This document shows, one piece after another, positions 45,056 through 57,444 of a DNA stretch of 64,000 nt. The notes below the pieces were generated by a model. That model made no database searches, had not been told where the DNA came from, and worked only from the letters and a program-made list of their open reading frames with translations. Each line of letters starts with the position of its first letter. Position 1 is the stretch's first letter. The position numbers and the translations under genes are program-made. The DNA comes from Mactromeris polynyma (Eukaryota; Mollusca; Bivalvia; Venerida; Mactridae), in the NCBI GenBank assembly GCA_032209605.1, contig JASFXZ010000039.1:4836001-4900000 (forward strand), read 5' to 3'.

Positions 45056-46002
45056 GTTGTCTGCTACTTTGCAAATCCTCTCATAAAAGGACTAGTTGTA
45101 TTATTTTGGCTGTTTTATATATATATCACAATGTTATGCCATTTTTTAAAAGATCAATTTTTACTTTTATTTATGCTTAACATATTGTTATCTTATTCAA
45201 AATTATTGCTTGATGAAACAATTCTCAGAATGGATGAGCTTTTTGATCTGGAACGGATGTGTTTATCAACAAGGTTACAGTCAGTTTCAGGTCAGAGATC
45301 CGAGAGACCCGTCAAGCACATGGCTTAGGACTTGAACCAGAAACTTTTATGTTCCTGTATGTAGGCAGACATTGCATTTATACAATAATAAATGTGAATC
45401 ACCTGGTCCTTGATGGGAATAGTACCAGTAGTATTCGAAAGGTTTGCTTCTCCCTCTTGAGTGCTGTGAGCAGTTTAATGCTGATGTAAGTCGGTTACCA
45501 GATAGCCTAGTTCATTTGTCATCATGATTCTAAGACATACTTATTTCTGCTTAAAATTCACAGGGCTGTAAAGGTATTACAAGTAGTACAGATGGGGGCA
45601 AAAGTTGTTTCTGTGATTGCTGCTGCAGTGGTTGCTGTGACTGGTGTTGTTGTAATAGGTAATGTAAAGTTATACGTATTGACCATATTTGATTTGATTG
45701 TAAGCTTTCACGTTTCGGACGGCATCAGGCCATCATCAGACATTCTGCCATTAATATGACATAGCTCCCCACCTTTCGCACATTGTCATTGTCTTATTAA
45801 TGAACTCTGCGGTGTTTCCAAGAAACACTTCTTAGTGGGCTCGGGTTCATCCAATTTTCATTTCATGTTGTTGTAATTGCTGCTTGTGCCTTGGCTTGGT
45901 AGTATGCATACTCCAACTTGGCTCGGTTGTCGCGCCAGCGGGTTTTGAACTTTGCTGTTCATAGAAATTCTCTGTGTTGTTGAGAACTTCTTGATGTAAA
46001 TC
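45056..46002. other. No intact gene; retroelement-like tail phrase
   Basis: Near 45709-45752, CACGTTTCGGACGGCATCAG + GCCATCATCAG resembles the minus-strand 'GATGATGGCCTGATG...CCGAAACGT' phrase common in repeat 3' regions. The minus-strand stretch 45850-46000 has broken frames that could belong to the gene fragment at 46003-46317. Confidence 0.35.
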
Positions 46003-46317
46003 TTAGGTACCTCCTAGCCCTTGATGAAAGTTGATTACCGGTGAGGCTGGTGACTTTCTCACTGATTCAAGGAGCGAATTTTTCATCTGTAGAGTTTTGA
46101 AAGTCTGACTTTCAACAAATATTTTTGGCAAGTTGACATCTTTGCACAGTAATGACAGCACTGACCTGTTGAATCCCTTGCATTTCTGTGCTGACAAGTT
46201 GCTTGTTACAGATAGGACATCAAACTTGCTTAGCCTCATCTTGATTGTAGCTAACAACAGCTGACAATCATTTTCTGTAAATTTCAGTGTATTTGTATTT
46301 ATTTCAAGTTTTACCAC
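46003..46317 (-). pseudogene. Fragment resembling Mutator-derived invertebrate proteins
   Basis: A 104-codon minus-strand frame reads CQLLLATIKMRLSKFDVLSV, TSNLSAQKCKGFNRSVLSLL and VNLPKIF. A 'rLs...sNLSTQK.EgFNRS...lPKnvnf' pattern recurs in transposase-derived proteins of corals and molluscs, which I associate with Mutator-like families. Nothing continues it in frame on either side, so it is taken as a fragment. Orientation is opposite to the Mutator-like pseudogene at 49.6-53.2 kb. The family assignment is from memory. Confidence 0.4.
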
Positions 46318-46573
46318 CAGTTCCTCCCCCTAACACCAGAGCAAACAAGTGAATCTTGTGGACAAAAGCTACAATTACTGCACATTTTGCAGGTAAGTGA
46401 TGAATCTCCTTTCAAGCTGTCAAGTTGGCCCTACTTTTCCTATTTTTTCTTACTTTTTTACTAGCTTCCTACTTGTTTCCTAATTTTACTTAAAAGAGGG
46501 ACTAACACTTCTTTTTTCTAAATAGAATCAATAACACAATATTTTAGACTGTATGTATTGGAAGCACTACGTT

Positions 46574-47090
46574 GTGCTTCATGGAGGCTGTGCATGTGTC
46601 TGAGGTTAACTGGTCATACTGTGCTTCATGGAGGCTGTGCATGTGTCAGAGGTTAACCGGTCATACTGTGCTTCATGGAGGCTGTGCATGTGTCAGAGGT
46701 TAACCGGTCATACTGTGCTTCATGGAGGCTGTGCATGTGTCAGAGGTTAACCGGTCATACTGTGCTTCATGGAGGCTGTGCATGTGTCTGAGGTTAACCG
46801 GTCATAATGTGCTTCATTGAGGCTGTGCGTGTGTCTGAGGTTAACCGGTCATACTGTGCTTCATGGAGGCTGTGCATTTGTCAGAGGTTAACCTGTCATT
46901 CTGTGCTTCATGGAGGCTGTGCATGTGTCTGAGGTTAACCGGTCATACTGTGCTTCATGGAGGCTGTGCATGTGTCAGAGGTTAACCGGTCATACTGTGC
47001 TTCATGGAGGCTGTGCATGTGTCAGAGGTTAACCGGTCATACTGTGCTTCATGGAGGCTGGGCATGTGTCAGAGGTTAGCCGGTCATACT
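46574..47090. repeat. 47-bp minisatellite, exactly 11 copies
   Basis: Unit GTGCTTCATGGAGGCTGTGC + ATGTGTCAGAGGTTAACCGGTCATACT begins at 46574 and every 47 bp to 47044, with no length change in 517 bp. Substitutions are few (for example GTCTGAGG/GTCAGAGG alternation). Frames are not open throughout. Confidence 0.95.
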
Positions 47091-48439
47091 GCAAGAGATC
47101 CTGACAGTAACCTCCTAGCACAACACCACCTGCATGACACACAGAGATTAAATCATGGAGAATGTACAGTGAGGTAAATTTTTACCGTTTTTGATATTCC
47201 AAAGATAAGGAATTATCCCTACTATTTTTAGGCAATAAAATTCCTTCTTTTGCCATACTTTTTAAACAAATAGCTCTATTTCATGCCTGCTTTTTGAAAA
47301 GAGGTGAGTTGACAGCCTGTCCCTTGTTAAGTCATTGTCTGCCTCTGCCGGTTATTTTTGATTCCCACACTACATCGGGACTTCACAGCCTTCACCAGAG
47401 CTGCAGTGCCTTGTTATCGACCATTTCCTGTCAGTCTCTTACCACCAAACAGTTTTTTGGCTCCAGTTTACACTTTGAAAACAAGTTTTCACTTATTTAA
47501 AAATAAGTCAGACTTGCAGCCTAGGAAGTAGATCTTATAAATGTTGAAGGCTGTCTCTGGCTGTACTGGTTCAATGTATTTATTGTTACTGTGTAACTTC
47601 TGTGTCATTTCTGAATACTGAAAAATGATTTCTCTGTGTTTTGCAGGACTGACTCGATACTCCAGATAGCTGGAAATTAGTTTTACTGTAGAACAAAGAG
47701 GACGAAACAGCACCAGGCAGACACATAGATGTAGGCTGGCAGAATTTTACAGAACATGCATAGTATTTGTAGATTTGTCACCACATGCATATTAATATTG
47801 AAGGTTACCATATTTTATTTTTGGTTTTGCTGCAGTGTTTGAAAGTTATTTTATCACATAACTTGCACTCCAGGAGTGGCATAAAGCAGTGACATAAATA
47901 TCATATGTAACTTGTTACATAAATAGCCGAATCACAGCACTATTTAAAGTCTATTTAAAGATTGAAAACAATCTATTTATGGTGTTATGTGATAAATAGA
48001 ATCTTACATTCGTGCTTATTTGATATCGTTTTTATGAAATAAGCACTCATGTAAGATCCTCTATTTATTTATTGCATCATTATGTTGTGGATATTTCATT
48101 TAAACAAGTGGCATAGGGATTTCATTTAAGTTTTTCTGCTCATTTGCATATTATATGCACACTGTGCCATATGATTTTTTTGGCATCATAGAAATATGCA
48201 CAGGTATGCAGTCATGGCAAATGTCTTAACAAGCCTTGTCTGAGACAACCTTGGACATTTTTGTTAGACCAAATGCGAACTTTTCAAATGCAATCGTGCT
48301 ATTTGGAAAGACACAAATTGATAATTCTTTGCAGATATGTTTGCTACGCAAATTTTATTAGCAATAACTATTGATTAGACTAAACACTCTAAAAATTAGA
48401 AAATTACAAAAAATTATTTATTCTCATGAATTCCATATA
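47091..48439. other. No gene seen
   Basis: Frames stay below 75 codons. An inverted phrase around 47985-48065 (GATAAATAGAATCTTACAT... / ...ATGTAAGATCCTCTATTTATT) makes a ~90-bp hairpin, possibly a small MITE. Confidence 0.5.
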
Positions 48440-49110
48440 ACACTAATTAATAGGAAACATTTCACAATATTTGCAGATTGTCATTTAGGGGAAGTAACTT
48501 CACCTTCATTTATTGACCATAATTTAGGAGTAACAAAATTAAATGTTTTATGTAGCATAAAATAGATTTCAGAATGATTAAAGGGAGGTAACTCCTAAAA
48601 AAATAATTTACCAGATATTTTCTTTGTAAAGCTGTATTTCACTTATAATAAGTTAAGTTATTGAAAATAGGTACTCCAGATAGCTGGAAATGTGTTGTGG
48701 AGTTCACAATTCCAGTGCAAAACTGGTAGTTTTACTATAGAATAAAGAGGGCGAGAAAGAACTGAGCCGACACCTATATGGCAAATTTTTAAAGTTGGAT
48801 ATTTTAGCAACCAGGGGGTCTACATCAATGAAACTTCTCATGCTTATATCTTATGACCATACAAATCAGCAGCTAAATGGATTTTGTTGAGGTGTGTGAA
48901 ATATTGATTTTATTAAATTTTCCAAATAAATGATAGTCAAATTTCAGTCAAAATGTGTCTGAAGTGTTCCTCCCCCTGACTTTCTTGGATATTTTAGCAG
49001 CCAGTAGGTCAACACCAATGAAACTTCACATACTAGTATCTGATGACAATAGAAATCCGTGGGTAATTGGATGAAATTGGGGTTTGTGAAATTTTTATGT
49101 CAATTATTTT
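48440..49110 (+). repeat. Dispersed repeat, copy 2, plus an extra 3' piece
   Basis: 48440-48985 pairs with 44530-45055. The segment GATATTTTAGCAGCCAGTAG onward (48986-49110) repeats the 3' part again (ACCAATGAAACTTCACAT), giving a partial tandem duplication. Confidence 0.75.
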
Positions 49111-49532
49111 GATAGAAAATTGGTGATAATGAAATTTGTAGCTTCCAGACATATCTCATTGAGGCTTTTAATTTTGTGGTTTGATGTATAATGTGTGACT
49201 CTGTTAGTTATCATTACTAAGCGGTGATTAATAGAGAATTATAAGCATGTGTATTTGTTTTCAGTTACGAAGAATCAAGGTATTAGAGCCATAATGACAT
49301 CGGCAATTCCCGCCAAATGTTGACAAATAACGCCAGTCACCGTAACCATTCTCGCTAGAAATCGCTAGAAGTCGTGTCGGGCATAAAGATATATACTTTT
49401 TGTTAAATTATTTTACTTGAAACAATAACAGCTATTTAAAAACAAGAAATATATTTCTTTAAGTAAATAGTCGAAAGAAAACGAAAACATGTATCGATCA
49501 TTTAAAATTACTGTGGTATTTCCCCCAATTTA

Positions 49533-49540
49533 TGACGTCA
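49533..49540. promoter_or_regulatory. CRE palindrome upstream of the Mutator-like gene
   Basis: TGACGTCA ends 32 bp before the ATG at 49573, with TATTTCCCCCAATT just upstream. Position suggests a core-promoter CREB/ATF site. Confidence 0.4.
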
Positions 49541-49572
49541 TAGCTGGGATATCTGTTTACTAGTACATCAAA

Positions 49573-52500
49573 ATGGGTAAAAAAGGGAATGTTCTTGGAC
49601 AATTTGCCAAAAAAACATCTGGTAAAAGGAAATACAGGAATGTCAACGTGCATGTAGAGCCTAACTACTGTGTGGGGTCAGTGTGCGACCAGGAAGACTG
49701 TAAAAATAAGTATTGTCATGATAATTCACACTTGATACTTGGAAAAATCGTTGACCGCGAAGGCTGGAAAAGTGGGAGACGACTTGTTGAGTTCCAAGTT
49801 CTGTTACACCAACTATCTGTCTGCAAGGGTTGTCGATTGGGTCCAGTGCCACTGACACTTTACAATGTTGTCGGAGTAATGAAAAAGGGATTAGGAGGAT
49901 ATTTGTATGTTTTGTGTCAACATGCTGATTGTGCTCACATCAACTGTGTGCCATATGGGAAAACCTACCGTGTGAAAAATGTGGGATGCCTTGTTTTGCA
50001 GCCAATACAAAGCTTGGAGCAGGTATGTGAAGTACAAAGTTATGCTGTACTAAACCAATGAAACACTCAACATACTCATCGACACTCCAGCCATGTTATT
50101 GTTACAATGCGTATCCAAGTTAAAGCTGGTAATTTATGCATTAAAGATTGCTATTGTTATTTATCATGTGCAATTTTATCGAGGAGTGGTTACTTACATT
50201 CTGTTTCAAAATGCACAAAGATGAGTTACAGAAATTCATGTAAACTACACAAAGATAAGTTTTCTAAATTCTTGTATTCTTTGAAATAAAAATCTGTGTA
50301 AAAACATAAATATCCTGTAGCATTATTGAATTCTTATATTCACAGCCATGATTGACAGTGTCGGCAGACCAGTGAGGGTCAACAACTTTTTGTCCACATT
50401 GAACATCAAGCCAATCAGTAATACAAACTTGAAGTGCATGGAGAGACGGGCTGGATTGAAAATTGAGACAGTTGCCAGAAAATCAACCCGTCAATCAGCA
50501 ACTGATGCTTTTCATAAGGAAATGGAGTAAGAATTTGATATGAAAATGTTTTTGTTAAATGTGCAACCAGTACACATCCAATAAGCATGCACATGGATGT
50601 GGAAGCTTATCTTGATCTCCCATGTTTGTACATTTGATAACAGTCCTATTATATAAAGTACAGGGATATGGTGCTGTTTACAACAACGACCATCTATCCA
50701 TTGTTATATTTTGTAACATAATGAGCAAAAAATGCTGAAGTAATGAAAAAACATGTATTCAAATTATAACTGTTGTTCTTGATAGTTTTGCTTTTTTACA
50801 GTCAAGTTAATATTTCCAAAAGCAGTACTTGAAATGGAAATTGGTATTTAAAGTTGTGTTCATTCTTTTACAGGGATGTTAGACATGAGGAGTCTTTGGA
50901 ATCAGAGACAAATATGGATGATTTCATAGATGACATTGAGAGTTTGTCCTATGCCTGATACATGTACTTCACCAGGTTTCAAGTGAGTATAAAAATGTAT
51001 AAATGTTCAGAAAAGTTACAACTGAAAGTTAGCTTGTGACAGCTAAATATGACCAACATTGGATCAGGAATAATAATTTCATAAACAAGTAAAACAACTG
51101 TACAGTAAAACACTAATCGTTGTATTGGAACACATACTATGTACTTGTAGCATATACATAGGAAATTGCTAAGATACAATAATGGTCAAAACATTGTAGG
51201 TCAAGAATTCTATCCAAGTCTACCATAGAGAATGATTATGAATGGACAGATGATGAACATGATAATGGACCAGACACTGCTGAGAGCAGTCTTCTTTCAA
51301 GCTCTCCAGGAAATTGGTATATATTTTTAATTATTACATGTACATATGCTTATTTTTATCTGCATTTCAATATGCTATAAACATAATTAACCTCTGTCAT
51401 TTTTTGTGTCTCGTAAACCAGCTGTGGATCATATCACTTGTAAGGAACAATGCCTGGGCCCAAGATCATAAAACTGAGATTGGAGACCAGTCTCAAAACT
51501 CCAACTTTTGATTGGTCCATTTGGAGACTGGTCTCAATTTCAACCAATCAGATGCTTGAGATCTGAGACTAGTCTCGAGTTTCTGTTTTATTATCTTGGG
51601 CCCTGGGCCAAAAATATACATACCGATATGCATATTCCTTTAAGTATATCAGGTTCACTAAATTATAAATCTTCTCAAGTTTATATTTTTCATACTTTGT
51701 AAAAAGTGTTTGAATTTGGTTATCTATTTTAGTGACCTTACACTGAGAAATGCCAGATATGTGACTTCATGTACGCCTTCGAAAAGGAAGTTCACGGATA
51801 GACCTTGTGCTACACCTAGAAGAAAACTAAGGTTGTTACCAAAGTATCCATGCAAGACCAGAAGTGGAAATCCCTGTGCAGTTGATACCACCTGGCACAA
51901 GCGAGGGTTTGACAGTTTAACATGTAAGCACACCTTATGTCACATTTGGGATCAGCCTGCACATCCACGCAGTCTGAGTAGTGTCTACACTGATCGCTAT
52001 TCATTTGATACACTTCTGTGAAACACCTCTATGAACAGTAAATGGACTAGCTCAAGGTACCATTATGAGTGAAAAATATTTCACCGTTTCATCTGTTGCA
52101 TAATATTTCAAAATTAATCAAATGTACACTTGGTTGACGTATTGTTTGCATCAACATTGTTTATGGAATGGTTTCTTTGTCAATGAGAATAATATAATTC
52201 ATGTCATGAGAAAAACAGTGTTTTTGACAATGCAACAAGTGCAGACTGAGATCATAGTCTTTACTGTTTTGTAATCAGTATAGAATTGCATAATTAGCTA
52301 TTTGATAAGCATTCATACCACACAGGCTGATAAATGTCTACACTTGTGGCTTTGTCAAGTATGCTGATTGTATTCTGATATGAAAATGTATTTGATACAG
52401 CTCATATCAGAATCCTAACATGTAAATAAGATATCTTTCATATCAATCATTATTGTTCATGATTTTTACAGCTCACACCTTCTTCATGAGTAAAGCGAAG

Positions 52501-53183
52501 TATGGAAACAATGGTCAGCCACAGATTGTGTGGTACCTGTAAATGGTGGAGAAGGAACCGGCCAGGTCAACCTATTAGGAAACACCAATGTGTCCATAAT
52601 CATAGTGGCAGTGGGAGCCTTATGGAAAGTGTTAGTGGAGAGCGAGATGTAACAGAACTAATAGCTGAAGGAACGCATGTTGAGTATTGAGAGGGGGATG
52701 GCGATAACACACTTATTGGCCGAAATCATATTGTAAAAAATATTGGTAAAAGTCTTTACTCCCTATGTGCTGAGAAGGGAATCAAACTTAGTAAAATTGA
52801 GATAAACCATGTTCAAAAATGTTTGAAGTATGCGTTTGCAAAAAATCAGGGCGATAAAGTTGGTCTTGAAGAAAATCTGAGAGCAATTATTTGGTGGTGA
52901 TCACTCCTTGTGTTTGCCTCGATTTTGTGGTTACAAGAGGAATCGAGGTGAAGTTTACTCTCATAAAAGTCTACCTATAGGGCTCCACTGAAGGATGATG
53001 TACTTCGTGCATGACTTGAGAAAATATTCCAGCCTATTACTGCAAATGCTGAACAATACTCAGACCTGGGATCAAGTCAGTAGTGTGGACATGCCAATTG
53101 AGAAGTAACTCTCAGAGCTCTCTCGACTTTAGATTCCTGCAACATCTGCCTTTATCAATGAGGGACGGTGCTATATTTCCCAG
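49573..53183 (+). pseudogene. Multi-exon Mutator-like transposase, disrupted
   Basis: Predicted exons: 49573-50022, 50346-50526, 50874-50975, 51200-51316, 51733-51923, 52472-53183. Exon 1 (MGKKGNVLGQFAKK) has paired Cys (CVGSVCDQEDCKNKYC), GRRLVEFQVLLHQLSVCKGC and GLGGYLYVLCQHADC. Exon 2 reads MIDSVGRPVRVNNFLSTLNI. Exon 5 holds DTTWHKRGFDSLT. Exon 6 holds CGTCKWWRRNRPGQPIRKHQ, EGDGDNTLI, NHIVKNIGKSLYSL and QKCLKYAFAKNQGDK. This order is that of the Mutator-like transposase family (Pfam 'Mutator-like transposase', from memory), common in invertebrates. Phases agree for exons 2-3-4-5-6. Breaks: exon 1 to 2 phase mismatch, TGA in exon 3 (50956), a frameshift near 52500 and stops at 52688 and beyond. 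TIRs were not found. Confidence 0.75.
51455..51604. mobile_element. Foldback MITE in the Mutator-like gene intron
   Basis: GGGCCCAAGATCATAAAACT at the left and TTTTATTATCTTGGGCCC at the right are inverted, and inner GGAGACCAGTCTC / GAGACTAGTCTC arms also pair. It lies between predicted exons 4 and 5 and shares GGGCCC ends with 28604-28800. Confidence 0.75.
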
Positions 53184-55066
53184 GTACTGATATTGTTCAG
53201 TTCATACTTGATTTTACTGTTGTGTTACTAGTTGGATTTTAGCTGTTTTGTAAAGAAGATCTAACTTTTTGCAGTTAGATAGATGGACGATGTTTGTTAT
53301 TAGTGTGATTACAGTTACATAGCTTAGTTATTGTTCCTTGTTCCTTGCTTTACATTTATGCTCCTGTTAAGCTGTTTTAGTTTTATTGCAATGCTCTTTT
53401 TTTTCATTACACCAGTTCCTGTTTAGTCGTTCCATTACATACCATGAGTCAGAGTTCAAGACTTATGTCGTCAGCAGAAGGTAAACTTTTTGGCTGATTT
53501 TATAGCGGGTAATGGTTTTTATTCCAAATTGAAAAAGGTGTCTTTTTCCTAATTTTTTGGTAAAAAAATCCCAATTCAAAGTTTTCATTTTTTTTTCAAA
53601 TTGTCATTATTTGAAACCAAAATCATTAAAATATAATGAATAATGCTTTTATATGCTTTTCTGATACTGTTGTAAGCATCTGACTGTACAAATACATGAA
53701 ATAGATCACATTTGATTTTCCCAATTTTAGATCAAATGTAATTTTTGTCAATTTTCACCTGCAAACATGATAGTATTTTACCATTTAACAAATATACATA
53801 CATAGCATGGCATAACATAATGATGTTTGAGCATTATATATGAAAACAGAAGTGTTGTACACTCTATAATAGTAACAGTTTATACATTTTCAGGTCATCT
53901 TAAGATAGTGGAGAAATTCAAAGATTGCCTCGGAGCAAGAGGAAAATAAAGAAGGTATTTTGTTTTACAGTTTAGCGTAGAATCGTGTACATGACAAATG
54001 TCAAAGATATGTTTTTGTATTCAGAGATATTATTACCAAAATTGTGTTTTTGACAATTGTACTTATTTACTTCACTGTGTTATGGCAATTTGAGAACAAG
54101 TTTAAGATAGTATATTACATGTTTGATGAACCATGATATTTATATTAAATTTGGATATGCTGTACCATTTATGTTTCTGAAGTGATCTAGATCAAACATG
54201 GACACTATGTTTGTAGCTGCAAGACCACAGTCAGGTTTGATACTGGGTTGTCTTTGACCAAAATATAGTTACTTGATAAAACAATAGTTAGTCAGAATCA
54301 TTGGCTTTATTGTATCTTGGTATAGTTAAACACTAGGTCATCCAAGATCAAAACCTCTGTCACTAGGTCACGTTCTAGAAAAACATTAATTGTTAACTCT
54401 TAACAGATCACATTTTGTACTTGATGTACATGAAACATGTTAGAACTGTGTGTTATTCTATTGAAATGTTATGTTTGAAACTTGCTTGTCTGGATTAAAG
54501 ATCTATGTCATGCATTCTTATCTAATTTTGAGTAACATTTCCGGTTGGTTCTCCATAAAACATAGAGTGTTTGTCTTTATAAATTGTATGTCTCACACTG
54601 GATCATATGGTATCAAAAACTAGGTAAAGGTTTAAATTGGGGTAAATCATCATCTCCTTTCTGTGTTACATGCTATTGACTCGTTTGAGCAATATAAGGC
54701 AATGCTGGTTGTCTTGTTAGGTAATATTAAGACTTTTTGAAGCAACTGGATATTTGTTGGTATCTTGTACTGCTAAATCTCTGTTGCTCCCATGTGTAAA
54801 TATGAAATAATGTGAATGGTAGTTTGTATGAATATATATATATATGTATTTAAATATTATTTGAGTTTTAGGAAATCTTTGACAAATTATTGCCCAACTG
54901 TTTTTTTACCAAGATTTGAAACTTCATTGACATACTAATCCCAACTCATAGTGATAGGATTTTTCTAACTGCTATATGCTGAATTTGTTACACACTTCAT
55001 TATACAGTACTAATGTAAAAAATCTACATCTTGTATTTATATACATGTACCTTGTAAACATTATAG
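53184..55066. other. No clear gene; one possible short exon
   Basis: 53416-53481 (after CATTACACCAG, before GTAAAC) is an open, splice-bounded 66-bp block that might be a further exon of the upstream pseudogene, but no family match supports it. The rest is AT-rich. Confidence 0.35.
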
Positions 55067-56685
55067 GGTTGATATTGAGTTGTCAAGTACAGAACTGTGG
55101 AAGAATTTGTGATCCAGATTATGACCCATACGATCCTGCCTACCAGCCACAAGATTGGATTGATATATCTGTTGTGTAAGTATAGGAATATTTTGTAATT
55201 ATGGTTTTAATGTGGAGCTTCTTCAACAAATTGATCTATATTTCTGGAAAATATGTTCATTAGCAACAATATGTCAGCCAAAGCTATGATGCATACCTCT
55301 GTAGAACTGAAGCTACAAAACCACAGACTAGGCTTACATTATTCAATCTCTCGTGGAGATGTTTCTGCAGAAACAATGCTCAAGATGTGGGAAACATATA
55401 GAAAGGGTGGTGTTTGATGTGTAGTAGAGTGCAAATGGGTATTTAGTTTTGTGCAAAGTATCTATTTTGTTAATTGATGTGAATGTCCATTATTCTAACC
55501 AGATGACCAACACTAATGGCTGAGAGTAGACTTATGCTCCAGTGGACACTGTCTGATACTAGTTGGTTGATTCATTCAAGGTCTTTGTCCCAACACACTT
55601 TTGTGAAAAAGTTAATGACAGTTTTACTTTAAGTCTTCGAGACCAATTGAAGGAAAGGTGACACTCTTACTTTTGCTGTAATACATTGCTACATTGCATT
55701 GCTTGGATAAAATGATTTGCATTATGTTACAATACCTTATGCTTATTGTATTTTTTCAGTTTTAGCTTCCCTGGTAGGACATCATTTAACAGGATTCAGA
55801 CAAAATGTGTTGTGCCAGTTGTTGACAAATATGGGGGTTGTATCAAACATAGTGTTTTGGAAGAACATCTTGCTGTCAAAGTGACTGTTTCTGGTAAGTG
55901 GAACTTTATTAGAGCACCATATTTAAGATATGGCACTATAATGTTTTCTTTGCAGAGATTTGGCAAGCAATCATAATTCAAATATGTATACTACATACTG
56001 AGAAGATTAAGAATATATATTCTCTTGTTGTTCCAATGGGACAAAAAACACTTTGATCTATAATCTTAAAACTTTATAGTCATAGATTTTGGTCAAATGG
56101 CAATATCCTCCAATATATCCAGCTTCTGTTTTAAATGAGTCTTCAGAACTATTGTACTTTACTCAGCTGTATTCTTGTTCACTATTTTCTGTTAAGATTC
56201 TATGACTGATTGCATCTTTCAAGTTTTTTAAATACATGTACTAATTTTGAATCCAAATGATATCACTGCCATGACTCTGAAAACTTTGTGACTCAAGAAT
56301 GTTTGGCATTCTGTAGGCGGTGGCAGGATGGATTTCCCTTGTCATGAAAGTTATTCTTTTTTTTATTTTGAACATCATTTTACACAAAATTATCTTTTTA
56401 ATTTCTGAACAATTGGGGACATCATGCTATGCATTCTTTTATTTTAAAGATTATGGTGGTGAACCAGACTCCTCAGGCTCACCAAAGTTGTCACAGAGAC
56501 TTGGTGATGAACCATCAGAATGCTTGGACTCACTGACTTTAGATTCTGATATTGTCGCAGACTTTCCACCTGAAGTTGATTATTCTAATAGGGACTTGGA
56601 TTATGTTCCTGATTCTGACTTTGATGAAAGTGAGGTCATTGACAATCGGTACACATGTCTATTGCCCTCAGTGAGAAACTTGTGA
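55067..56685 (+). CDS. Three phase-compatible exons of an unrecognised gene (partial)
   Basis: Exons 55067-55175, 55760-55893 and 56450-56685 have consensus borders (TTATAG/GTAAGT; TTTTTCAG/GTAAGT; TTTTAAAG) and matching phases: 2 into 1 at the first junction, 1 into 2 at the second. Exon A: CQVQNCGRICDPDYDPYDPA. Exon B: RIQTKCVVPVVDKYGGCIKH then HSVLEEHL, a Cys/His arrangement faintly like a C2H2 finger. Exon C is strongly acidic (DSDIVADFPPEVDYSNRDLD, YVPDSDFDESE) and ends at TGA. I do not recognise the family. Acidic plus Cys-rich content would suit a nuclear or transposon-derived protein. No upstream start exon was found. Weak continuation near 56830-57000 (LVPQTTDIKLLTNYFKTNK). Confidence 0.45.
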
Positions 56686-57200
56686 CATCTCCAACTGATG
56701 AGAGTTTTACATAAACCAAACATCAATACGGAGACGATGCTGATACAGTGGCTATCACACCGGAGAAGATCAAGCATTAGGAACAGGGAGTGAAGACCAA
56801 CCGGTCACTGGGTTTTACTAGTTATGCAAAATGAACTGTAGTGATCAGTTCTCAAGCCATGCACTTCTAACTCTTGGAGAGAACAAGGCAAATAAGGTTA
56901 AACTTGTTCCACAGACAACTGATATAAAACTCCTCACTAATTATTTCAAAACCAACAAAGGGTCTTGTACACGGAGATACATTTTGTACTTGCAGTGTCC
57001 ATGCCAGTAGTCTACAAGGAAGGTAATAATGTTTACTGTTTCACATCATGTTTATTTATTTAAACTTATTATTCTATTGACAGTAAAATGTTTCATAGTC
57101 ATTGTAGAAATATGGAACCAAAACGAAAATGGCCAATTACTAGTAATGCATTCTATTGTATTAACTAGGCTGTGGTAACATGTCGTAACTCAAACAAAAC

Positions 57201-57376
57201 ATGGCAGCCGTAGCATTCATACGTGCGACTGAACGACAAGAAAGGGTATTTAGGGCAAGGAAGGGCTTCGAAGATTTAAGAGATGCCGAAATATTGACGC
57301 AATATCGCTTATCTAGAGAGGAAATCAGTAATCTTTGTGAACTTGTTGATGATAATCTGAAAAAATCAACAAATAG
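57201..57376 (+). CDS. HARBI1-like (PIF/Harbinger) N-terminal exon
   Basis: ATG at 57201 starts MAAVAFIRATERQERVFRAR, then FEDLRDAEILTQYRLSREEI and LCELVDDNLKKSTNR, ending AG|GTAAAA. 'D.EI..rYRLSR..I..L.......T.R' is the start of PIF/Harbinger-derived nucleases such as HARBI1. The exon is intact and splice-bounded. A later exon lies at 59879-59952, with a mariner copy between. Either a host HARBI1-like gene or a Harbinger element remnant. The linking exon and the catalytic exons were not found. Confidence 0.6.
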
Positions 57377-57444
57377 GTAAAATTCAATTCCAGTTTTGAG
57401 GCAAGTAAATTATATTTGACTTTAACTTACCTAATGTATATGTA

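Noticed and set aside
45590..45660. Cys-rich stretch readable as CFCDCCCSGCCDWCCC
   Set aside because: A GTTGCTGCTG-type low-complexity patch; other frames are equally open and no signal peptide or exon borders fit a secreted peptide.
54976..55066. N-terminal extension of the exon at 55067 starting MLNLLHTSLY
   Set aside because: The acceptor TTATAG|GG and the phase match to the next exon fit an internal exon better; the upstream part reads like AT-rich intron.
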